DNA of 49,308 nt from Caballeronia megalochromosomata (GTDB lineage: Bacteria > Pseudomonadota > Gammaproteobacteria > Burkholderiales > Burkholderiaceae). The notes beneath the pieces are model-generated. The model was not told the DNA's origin, ran no database searches, and saw nothing but the letters and a program-made list of their open reading frames with translations. This document shows, piece by piece, positions 8,157 through 15,424 of the stretch. Made by a program: the position numbers and the translations under genes. The stretch spans positions 1-49,308 of the forward strand of contig LRBF01000252.1 in the NCBI GenBank assembly GCA_001580565.1. The letters run 5' to 3'. How positions within the stretch are numbered: position 1 is the stretch's first letter; the number at the start of each line of letters is the position of its first letter.

Positions 8157-9542
8157 TCAGGCGGCCGGCACGCGGCCCACGCTGATCGCCGCGCAGAAGG
8201 CGGCGTGGTCCGCGACCGTCTGCGCGCCGTAACGCTCGGCCCAGCTTGCATAGGCCGCATCGAGCCGGTCCGAGTTGCCGCAATAGCCCGCGATGAGCGC
8301 CGCATCTCCCGTGCGCGCGTGCGCGCGGGCGAGCAGAAGGCCGAGACACCACGCGTAGAAATCGAAGGTGGCGCCGTGCAGCCAGTCCATGGGAATCGAG
8401 CCGCGGATCTGTTTCATCTGTCGTACGTAGAAATCACGGCCGGAGATGGTCGTCCAGCCGAGCAGCGCGTCCGACGAACTCTGCATGAGCCGCTGCCCAT
8501 GCACGACACGCCGTCCCTGATGCCGGTAGGGCTCATCGAGCGGCGGCACGAAGGGCGCGGCGGCGGGCACGATGCCTTCCTTCACCTGGATGAAAAGCGG
8601 GTCGCCGAGCGCGCGGCCGAGCATCAGCACGAGATACGCGCGCGTGCCGACGCTGCCCACGCCGACGACGCGATGCGCGACATCCACGACGTCGTAGCGC
8701 TCGAGCATCATGCGCCATTCGCCCGCGATGGTCTGCAGATACGCCTTCAGGCCATCGGTCACATGATTTTTTTCGGCGGCGTCGAGACTCGTGAGGATCG
8801 GCGGATCGACCTTGAAGCGAAAGCTCTTGCCGGCCGGTTCCGCGACTTTCGCGAGCATCGTCGCGTGCGAGCGCTTCATCGCGCGCTCCACGGTCTTTTC
8901 GATGGTCGCTTTTTCGTCGGCGTCGAGTTTCGTCGGGGCGTCCATGTGCAGCGCGCTCGCGTAGGAGCGCATCTGCCAGAGATCGTAGGGGCTCACTTGC
9001 CAGAGGCCGGCCATCGTCGTGCGATAGGCAAAGCACGCCGAGCGCACCGCGCGCTCGCGCCCGGCGGCATCGACGCCGTTTTCGCGCGCCGCGACGTTGA
9101 TGCTCGCGGTGAGGCGCTTCAGATCCCACTCCCAGGGACCGACGAGCGTTTCGTCGAAGTCGTTCAGATCGAACACGACGTCCTGGCGCGGCGTGCGAAA
9201 AAGGCCGAAATTATTGACGTGCGCATCGCCGTCGATGATCACGTTGTGCCCGATCGACGGCGACTTCGCCAGATCCCACGCCATCACGGTCGCGGAGCCG
9301 CGCAGGAACGCGAACGGCGATTCGGCCATGCGCTGCATGCGTAGCGGAATGAGCCGTTCCTGCCGGCCGGCGTTGCCCGCGAGCACGCGTTCGACGGGAT
9401 CCGGCCGGTCGGGCGCCGGCGACCACGCGCCGTGCGCCTCGAATGGAACGGCGTCGCGCAGCGCGCGGCCGGCGGCGCGGCTTTCTTCGGCTGCGCCGTT
9501 GATCGGGGAATTCGACGAGGCGGGAGCTGGGCGTGTGGACAA
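8157..9542 (-). CDS. DUF2252 domain protein, kinase-like motifs
   Basis: 461-residue DUF2252 (PF10009) protein; molecular function not established to my knowledge. Residues 105-111 read GDAHVNN and residues 124-131 FDLNDFDE. Their order and spacing resemble the catalytic loop (HGDxHxxN) and metal-binding acidic motif of aminoglycoside/choline-kinase folds, so a small-molecule kinase is a reasonable guess. There is no signal peptide. It is divergent from glgX with 245 bp between starts, which invites a link to alpha-glucan or trehalose metabolism. That link is inference. Confidence 0.85.
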   Translation of the reverse strand: MSTRPAPASSNSPINGAAEESRAAGRALRDAVPFEAHGAWSPAPDRPDPVERVLAGNAGRQERLIPLRMQRMAESPFAFLRGSATVMAWDLAKSPSIGHNVIIDGDAHVNNFGLFRTPRQDVVFDLNDFDETLVGPWEWDLKRLTASINVAARENGVDAAGRERAVRSACFAYRTTMAGLWQVSPYDLWQMRSYASALHMDAPTKLDADEKATIEKTVERAMKRSHATMLAKVAEPAGKSFRFKVDPPILTSLDAAEKNHVTDGLKAYLQTIAGEWRMMLERYDVVDVAHRVVGVGSVGTRAYLVLMLGRALGDPLFIQVKEGIVPAAAPFVPPLDEPYRHQGRRVVHGQRLMQSSSDALLGWTTISGRDFYVRQMKQIRGSIPMDWLHGATFDFYAWCLGLLLARAHARTGDAALIAGYCGNSDRLDAAYASWAERYGAQTVADHAAFCAAISVGRVPAA

Positions 9543-9787
9543 GGCGTATTCTCCTTGGGCGATGGAGGGCGTGTCGAACGCCGGGCGTTTGGCGCGACGA
9601 GGAGGAACGTTTTACACGCGGTGCGTGGCGAGCATGATCCTTCAATCGGCGCAAGCGGCCTGAAGCAAGCCGCGCGCCGATACGGCACATGGGCACGCTA
9701 AATGCTCTTTACGATCCGCTTGAAGCCCCGCAATGCCAACGCACGATCCCGACGCATCGCGCGTCAACCATTCGAACACATCATCTC

Positions 9788-11998
9788 ATGCCGAACGAAC
9801 TCCGCATTGCCGAAGGCTCCCCGTTTCCGCTCGGCGCCACGTGGGACGGGAAGGGCGTCAATTTCGCGCTCTTTTCCGCGAACGCGACCAAGGTCGAGCT
9901 CTGTCTCTTCGATGAGAAGGGCGAGAAGGAAACGCAGCGCGTCGAGCTGCCCGAATACACCGACGAAGTCTGGCACGTCTACGTGCATGGACTCGAACCC
10001 GGCACCGTCTATGGCTACCGCGTGCACGGACCTTACGAACCGGAAGCGGGACATCGCTTCAATCCGAACAAGCTGCTGCTCGATCCTTACGCGAAGGCGC
10101 ACGTCGGCACGCTGAAATGGGACCCGGCCTTGTTCGGCTACACGCTCGACGCCGAGGGCGACGATCTCACCTTCGACGAACGCGACAGCGCGCCCTTCAT
10201 GCAGAAGTGCCAGGTCGTCGATCAGACCTTTTCGTGGACGCACCCCACGCGCGTGCGCGTGCCGTGGGAACACACGATCTTCTACGAGACCCATGTGCGC
10301 GGCTATACGAAGCTGCATCCGGCGATTCCGGAGCACATGCGCGGCACCTTCGAAGGGCTCGGACAGAAGGAAGTGGTCGAGTACATCAAGAGCCTTGGCG
10401 TAACATCGGTCGAACTGTTGCCGATCCACACGTTCGTCAACGACAGCTATCTGCTCGACAAGGGTCTCACGAACTACTGGGGCTACAACACGATCGGCTT
10501 CTTCGCTGCCGATCCGCGCTATTTCGCGCGCGGGCCGGGCGCCATCGCCGAATTCAAGGAGATGGTCGACCGGCTGCACGAAGCCGGCCTCGAAGTGATT
10601 CTCGACGTCGTGTACAACCACACGGCCGAAGGCAACGAGCGCGGGCCGACGCTGTCGTTCCGCGGCATCGACAACGCGTCGTACTACCGGCTGATGCCGG
10701 AAGAGACGCGCTACTACATCAACGATACCGGCACGGGCAACACGCTCAATCTGTCGCATCCGCGCGTGTTGCAGATGGTCACCGACAGCCTGCGCTACTG
10801 GGTGACGGAGATGAACGTCGATGGTTTCCGCTTCGACCTCGCGACGATTCTCGGCCGCGAGCCCTACGGCTTCGACGAGGGCGGCGGCTTTCTCGACAGT
10901 TGCCGGCAGGACCCGATTCTTTCGAGTGTCAAGCTCATCGCGGAGCCGTGGGATTGCGGGCCCGGCGGCTATCAGGTCGGTGGCTTTCCGCCGGGCTGGG
11001 CGGAATGGAACGACCGCTATCGCGACACGGTGCGGGAATTCTGGAAGGGCGACGAAGGCGTCGCGCCGGAACTCGCGACGCGCGTCACCGCATCGGGCGA
11101 CAAATTCAACAAGCGCGGACGCAGGCCGTGGGCGAGCGTCAACTTCATCACCGCGCATGACGGCTTCACGCTCAACGATCTCGTCTCGTACAACGAAAAG
11201 CACAACGAGGCGAACGGCGAGGACAACAACGACGGCCACTCGGACAACAAATCGTGGAATTGCGGCGCCGAAGGCCCGACCGACGATGCGGAAATCCGCA
11301 CGCTGCGGGAGCGCCAGAAGCGCAACATGCTCGCGACGCTGCTGTTTTCACAAGGCACGCCGATGCTGCTCGCGGGCGACGAGTTCGGCCGCACGCAAAA
11401 GGGCAACAACAACGCGTACTGTCAGGACGATGACATCAGCTGGGTGAACTGGGACATCGACGACGATGGCCGCGCGCTCACCGAGTTCGTGCGCAAACTG
11501 ACTACGCTGCGTCACACGCTGCCGGTGCTGCGGCGCCAGCGCTTCCTCACGGGCGAGTACAACGAGGACCTGCAGGTCGCCGACGTCAGATGGCTCGGCA
11601 CAACCGGTGACGAGCTCACGCAGGAGCAATGGGACGATCCGAACATGCGCTGCTTCGCGCTCGTGTTCGACGGCCGTGCGCAGGCGACGGGCATCCGCAA
11701 GCCGGCATCGGACGCGACGCTCCTCCTGATCGTGAACGGGTATCACGACGTGGTCGATTTCACGCTTCCGGATATTCCGGGCCCGGACGAGTGGATCTGT
11801 CTGATCGACACGAATGCGCCGATCCGCGAGGAATTGCCGGAATTCGGCTCGGACGACGTGTATCAGGTGACGGGCCGCTCGCTGCTGTTGTTCGCGCTTC
11901 AGCCGCGCGGCGCGACGAAGCGAATTTTCAAGCGGCTGGAAGAGGCGCTGACGGACGAAGCGCCGCCCGAAAGCGACGACAAGAAACCGCAGGGCTGA
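9788..11998 (+). CDS. glgX: Glycogen debranching enzyme, GlgX/isoamylase type
   Basis: 736 residues from MPNELRIAEGSPFPLGATWD, a typical GlgX N-terminus. A CBM48 domain covers about residues 5-100 and a GH13 barrel follows. The four GH13 motifs are present: DVVYNHTAE, GFRFDLATIL with nucleophile Asp350, LIAEPWDCG with acid/base Glu386, and FITAHDGFT with Asp458. It hydrolyses alpha-1,6 branch points in phosphorylase-trimmed glycogen. No clear Shine-Dalgarno precedes this ATG; an in-frame ATG at 9689 is the alternative but its extra residues look non-coding. No glgA, glgB or glgP is nearby. Confidence 0.93.
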   Translation: MPNELRIAEGSPFPLGATWDGKGVNFALFSANATKVELCLFDEKGEKETQRVELPEYTDEVWHVYVHGLEPGTVYGYRVHGPYEPEAGHRFNPNKLLLDPYAKAHVGTLKWDPALFGYTLDAEGDDLTFDERDSAPFMQKCQVVDQTFSWTHPTRVRVPWEHTIFYETHVRGYTKLHPAIPEHMRGTFEGLGQKEVVEYIKSLGVTSVELLPIHTFVNDSYLLDKGLTNYWGYNTIGFFAADPRYFARGPGAIAEFKEMVDRLHEAGLEVILDVVYNHTAEGNERGPTLSFRGIDNASYYRLMPEETRYYINDTGTGNTLNLSHPRVLQMVTDSLRYWVTEMNVDGFRFDLATILGREPYGFDEGGGFLDSCRQDPILSSVKLIAEPWDCGPGGYQVGGFPPGWAEWNDRYRDTVREFWKGDEGVAPELATRVTASGDKFNKRGRRPWASVNFITAHDGFTLNDLVSYNEKHNEANGEDNNDGHSDNKSWNCGAEGPTDDAEIRTLRERQKRNMLATLLFSQGTPMLLAGDEFGRTQKGNNNAYCQDDDISWVNWDIDDDGRALTEFVRKLTTLRHTLPVLRRQRFLTGEYNEDLQVADVRWLGTTGDELTQEQWDDPNMRCFALVFDGRAQATGIRKPASDATLLLIVNGYHDVVDFTLPDIPGPDEWICLIDTNAPIREELPEFGSDDVYQVTGRSLLLFALQPRGATKRIFKRLEEALTDEAPPESDDKKPQG

Positions 11999-12058
11999 AG
12001 CTCGCATCGGCGGACGCCAGGCGCGACCGGGTATCATGCGATTTTTGCGATAGCGACA

Positions 12059-12087
12059 GAAGGCGGCGCGAGCCGCCTTCTTTTTTT
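12059..12087 (+). terminator. Intrinsic terminator of glgX
   Basis: GAAGGCGGC (12059-12067), tetraloop GCGA, GCCGCCTTC (12072-12080), followed by seven T (12081-12087). A textbook Rho-independent terminator 61 bases after the glgX stop. Confidence 0.95.
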
Positions 12088-12150
12088 CACGATGCCTGTT
12101 TCATTCACGCATGAACGCGCGCTCGTCGAAGACTGGACGGCGCCGACGGC

Positions 12151-12270
12151 ATGATCCTGCACGCCATTCTGCACGTCGCGAGCTGGGATCAGCTCGAACG
12201 CATCTGGGAATTCATCGTCGGATTCTTCAAGTTTCTGTGGGGCCTGTTGCGTTTTCTCGGCGGCGGATGA
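12151..12270 (+). CDS. Possible 39-residue hydrophobic peptide
   Basis: Open frame encoding a peptide that starts MILHAILHVASWDQLERIW and continues with an aromatic, hydrophobic helix (FIVGFFKFLWGLLRFLGGG). Its ATG overlaps, as ATGA, the stop of a 20-codon frame at 12092-12154, so translational coupling is possible. It lies after the glgX terminator, so it would need its own promoter. No good ribosome site is visible. It resembles small membrane proteins or type I toxins in composition only, and chance is possible. Confidence 0.35.
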   Translation: MILHAILHVASWDQLERIWEFIVGFFKFLWGLLRFLGGG

Positions 12271-12295
12271 TGCGCTGATTCTTCACGCCGGAACG

Positions 12296-12321
12296 AAAAG
12301 GGCCCCGCGCAAGCGGGGCCC
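12296..12321 (-). terminator. Intrinsic terminator of the TPR gene
   Basis: On the minus strand GGGCCCCGC, loop TTGC, GCGGGGCCC, then TTTT (the A run at 12296-12299 on the plus strand). The stem covers 12300-12308 and 12313-12321. It lies 24 bases after the stop of the minus-strand TPR gene. Confidence 0.9.
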
Positions 12322-12344
12322 TCGATCATGCGTACGCGGCAAGG

Positions 12345-13547
12345 TCAGGTATCGCGCCAGCTATCGTCGTTGTTGCCGAGGTCGAGGCCGCCTCCGCCGC
12401 CGCCGTCGTTCCAGTCGTTCGAGCCGTTGCCGAAATCGAGGCCGCCGCCGTTGTTATTGCCGAAGTCGAGACCGCCATTGTCGTTCTGCGGCGGGCGATC
12501 GACGGGCACCTCGCGCTCGATCACGCGATCGCGCCCATGCGACAGCGCTTCGCCCAACAGCACGCCGGTGAGCAGGCCGCCCATGCCGCCGCCGAATCCG
12601 CCGCCGCCTTGCTGAATGATGACAGGCGGCTGCTGCCCCTGTTGCGGCGGATAGGGCCCTTGCTGCGGATACTGCTGCGGGTTGCGTCCGAAGCGCTCAG
12701 CTTCCTGCGCATAGGGCGAGGCGTTCGGCGCGCCCGTCTGGGCGTTACCGGCGGCGTTCGGATCGGGCCGGCCCTCGGCGCGCGCTTTCAGGCTCGCGAC
12801 CTGATTCTCCAGATCTTCGATCGCATACGGTGGCACCGGATTCTTCGCGTTCGACAGCGACTCGACCATCTGGCGCAATTGTGTCTCCGCGCCTTCGACG
12901 TCTCTCAGGAGCGCCTCGTGACCCGGCGCGGTGGAGAGCCGCACGTCGAGCTTGAGCGTGCGCACGTCGTTGAGCAGTTCGGTCGCGCGCTTGAGCTGCG
13001 AGCGGCGGTCGTTATCGGCCTGGCCGTCGTCACGTGCGCGGGCGCGGCGCAGGCCCCAGCGCAGCACCAGCGCGATCGCCGCGATCAGGAGCGCGAAACC
13101 GATCCACGCGCCCATGCCGATACCGTGTTTTTGCGGCACGGCGGCGGCCTGACCTTGATTAAAGGGATTCTGCGCGCTCGATGTATTCGCGCCGTTGTTC
13201 GAGCGCGGCGAGATGCTGGCGCGGGTCGCATCGGCCTGAATGCGGGCTTGCGTGGCCGCGAAACGCGACGGATCGGTGAAGCTCAACGAAGGATCGATCG
13301 ATTTCGCCTGCTGCAGATGCGAAAGCGCGTCGCTGTAGCGGCCCTCGCGGTCGAGCACCTGCGCGTAGAGATAGTGCGCGTGCGCGTTCTTCGGATGCGC
13401 GTCGAGCACTTCGCTCAACTGGGAGTCGGCCTGTTGCCAGTTGCCCTGCGTCATCGACTGCTCGACCTGCTGCGCGCTAGGCAAGGCGAACGCGAGCGGA
13501 GAAGCGAGCGACAGCGACAACGCCAGAGCCGTCAGAGTCTTTTTCAT
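12345..13547 (-). CDS. Exported TPR protein with membrane segment and repeat tail
   Basis: 400 residues from MKKTLTALALSLSL. A signal peptide is cut near residue 21, followed by two TPR units (about 34-95) and an Asn/Ser-rich linker. One membrane helix lies at 146-163, then a coiled-coil-like stretch (about 184-258) and a Pro/Gln-rich region. A Gly-rich patch at 315-330 follows. The tail holds three copies of GGLDFGN or GGLDLGN at 358-364, 368-374 and 386-392. It is transcribed after pspA with a 122-bp gap, which suggests a role at the cell envelope with PspA. Exact function unknown. Confidence 0.85.
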   Translation of the reverse strand: MKKTLTALALSLSLASPLAFALPSAQQVEQSMTQGNWQQADSQLSEVLDAHPKNAHAHYLYAQVLDREGRYSDALSHLQQAKSIDPSLSFTDPSRFAATQARIQADATRASISPRSNNGANTSSAQNPFNQGQAAAVPQKHGIGMGAWIGFALLIAAIALVLRWGLRRARARDDGQADNDRRSQLKRATELLNDVRTLKLDVRLSTAPGHEALLRDVEGAETQLRQMVESLSNAKNPVPPYAIEDLENQVASLKARAEGRPDPNAAGNAQTGAPNASPYAQEAERFGRNPQQYPQQGPYPPQQGQQPPVIIQQGGGGFGGGMGGLLTGVLLGEALSHGRDRVIEREVPVDRPPQNDNGGLDFGNNNGGGLDFGNGSNDWNDGGGGGGLDLGNNDDSWRDT

Positions 13548-13669
13548 GATGCGGGCCGGACGCGGTGAACGTCCGTCTCCTGTCGATGCTGCGAACGGGT
13601 GATGCATGGTCGGGCGACGCGTGGCGGACCCGGAGTTCGCCACGCCGACGCCTTTTCAGATGCCAGCAT

Positions 13670-14350
13670 TTACTGCGCCGGCGTATTCAACTGCTTCTTC
13701 AGCGCTTCGAGACGATCCTCGACCGACGGTCCGCGATGCAGCTCGGCGAGCTTGTCATCGAGCGCCTTGCCGGATTTCTGGTCCGCGGAATTCAGCCGCG
13801 CGTCCGAGCGGGCGTTGGCGAGCTGAACCTTGTCTTCGAGCTTCTGAAAGTCTTCGGAAAGATTCTTTCCGCCGATACCGCCGAGCGCGGTCGCCGCCGT
13901 GTCCTTTGCCTGCGCGATCTGCTGCTTGGCCTGAAGAATGTTCGAACGCGCGTTGAGGTCGTTGCGGCGCTGGCGCATGTCCGCGATCTGCTTTTTCAGA
14001 TGATCGACCGAAGGCTCCAGCGTCTGCAGTTCCGCCGCGAGCGCGTCGCGTTCGGTTTCGGCGTTCGCCTGCGCGGCGAGTGCTTCGCGCGCGAGCCCTT
14101 CATCGCCGGCCGTCAGCGCGCGCTTTGCGCCGTCCTCGTACTTCTTCGCCTTGTCGGCGGCGGCGTCGCGCTTGCTTTGCTGCGTCGCGACCTGTGCTTC
14201 GATTTCGATGAGCGAGTTCTCCGCCTTCGCGATGCTCTCGTCGAGCTCGCGCACGATCTGGCGTGCGTCGCGCGAGGCGTCTTGCATGGTGTCGGCGGCG
14301 TCGTTCAAGAGGCCTTTGACCGTACGCGTGATGGAATCGAAAAGCGACAT
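13670..14350 (-). CDS. pspA: PspA/IM30 family phage-shock protein
   Basis: 226 residues from MSLFDSITRTVKGLLNDAAD, with an AGGAG box before the ATG. Almost the whole chain is predicted alpha-helical coiled coil, as in PspA/Vipp1 proteins of the ESCRT-III superfamily, which bind stressed inner membrane and stop proton leakage. The N-terminal amphipathic helix that inserts into membrane is present. No pspF, pspB or pspC is nearby, so regulation differs from the enterobacterial system. The TPR membrane protein downstream is the likely partner. Confidence 0.88.
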   Translation of the reverse strand: MSLFDSITRTVKGLLNDAADTMQDASRDARQIVRELDESIAKAENSLIEIEAQVATQQSKRDAAADKAKKYEDGAKRALTAGDEGLAREALAAQANAETERDALAAELQTLEPSVDHLKKQIADMRQRRNDLNARSNILQAKQQIAQAKDTAATALGGIGGKNLSEDFQKLEDKVQLANARSDARLNSADQKSGKALDDKLAELHRGPSVEDRLEALKKQLNTPAQ

Positions 14351-14569
14351 GTATTTCTCCTGGATGAAGACGGCGGCGTGCGCGCTCACCGGCGTGCCAC
14401 GCGGCTCGAATGTGAGGTGCAATGCGCGGGATTGCAAGCGCTCATGCGCTTCGCGTTCACGCCGGGTTTACCCGTTCATTAGATCATGCCGTGACTTAAT
14501 CGGGACTTAACGGAAGGTTAAGGAGTGTAACGGCGGGCGCACGGCCGGCGCGGGAAGACGGAAGGATCA

Positions 14570-14977
14570 TCAGCGCTCGGAACGCGTGTCGTCCGTGAGC
14601 GAGGCGTCGTCGCCCTGATCGGTGTCGTGTTCGGTTTCTTCTTCGGTATCGGCGGGGCCCGATTGCGCTTTCGGCATGGTGCGGGCCTGCGCGGCGCGCT
14701 TGGTCGCGCTCGCCGCCGCCTCACGGGCCTCGCGTGCGGCCGCCTTGTCTGCGACGCTCTTGAGCGCGGCGTTGAGCGCATCCGGGGCCTTCGGCGCGCG
14801 CAGGCGATCGACGATGCCCGCCACCTTGATCTGCTCGCTGGTCGCGTTGAAGTTCAGCACCGCGCGCCGCATGAGCTCGCTCACGCTGATGCCGAGGGTG
14901 TCCGCTGTCTTGCTGATGGCCAGCTTCTGCGCGGGAGTCACGAAAACAACGATGCGTTCGCTGGGTTTGGTCGTCAT
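14570..14977 (-). CDS. Ribbon-helix-helix DNA-binding protein (MobC-like N-terminus)
   Basis: 135 residues. Residues 7-45 fit a ribbon-helix-helix: strand RIVVFVTP, then helices with AQKLAISKTADTLGISVSEL and MRRAVLNF, as in MobC/Arc-type proteins. A long Ala/Arg/Lys-rich middle follows (about 75-100) and an acidic tail (about 107-135) with many Glu and Asp. There are no mobilisation genes nearby, so it is probably a chromosomal regulator or nucleoid-type protein. It is divergent from the PBP1A gene across a 447-bp region. Confidence 0.75.
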   Translation of the reverse strand: MTTKPSERIVVFVTPAQKLAISKTADTLGISVSELMRRAVLNFNATSEQIKVAGIVDRLRAPKAPDALNAALKSVADKAAAREAREAAASATKRAAQARTMPKAQSGPADTEEETEHDTDQGDDASLTDDTRSER

Positions 14978-15424
14978 GAGCGGCTCGCAAACAGTAAGGC
15001 GATCGTATGGAATGATCGCGACTTCGGTTCATCAAACGGCACGACATCTTTACCGCAGGTTCGCCCGAGGTGTTTCGGGAACCCGCCATGCATTCAACCA
15101 TCATATCGGTTTGTGCGCGGCCGTGCGTGTGACCGACCTCGCATCGCACGCGTTTGAGCGTTTTGCAAAAGCGGCACGCGATCAACGACTTGGCCATTTT
15201 CTCATACGGTTGTCCACAAGGCTCTCAACACTTTCTGTGGGTAACCCGACATTCGCGCTGATTCGGCCGGGCCACGTCATTTACTTACAAAAAATTCCGG
15301 CCGGTTTTGTAGTGGCGCGCACGAATTCTTTAAAATGCACTGTTACCCTCGGTCGAAACCGGCCCCATACCGCATATTCGCTCGTCCGTCTTTGCTGTAG
15401 CGCGCGCGCTTCACGGCGCGCCGA
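14978..15424. other. 447-bp divergent control region, RHH gene / PBP1A
   Basis: No gene is visible. The region holds a hairpin GCGATC/GATCGC near 15000-15020. Two near-consensus DnaA boxes lie in opposite orientation: TTGTCCACA at 15210-15218 and TGTGGGTAA at 15236-15244, one mismatch each. An inverted repeat, GGCCGGTTTTG (15299-15309) and CGAAACCGGCC (15354-15364), 10 of 11 matched, flanks the likely PBP1A promoter -10 box. Confidence 0.6.
15307..15336 (+). promoter_or_regulatory. Candidate sigma-70 promoter of the PBP1A gene
   Basis: TTGTAG (15307-15312) and TAAAAT (15331-15336) with an 18-base spacer, giving a start near 15343 and a leader of about 80 bases. The -35 box overlaps one arm of the GGCCGGTTTTG inverted repeat, so a repressor could compete there. 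Confidence 0.5.

Noticed and set aside
14570..14977. Mobilisation region based on the MobC-like protein
   Set aside because: No relaxase, oriT or plasmid genes; surroundings are chromosomal housekeeping genes.
15210..15244. Replication origin suggested by two DnaA-like boxes
   Set aside because: Only two imperfect boxes, no extended AT-rich unwinding element, no dnaA, parAB or rep gene nearby.
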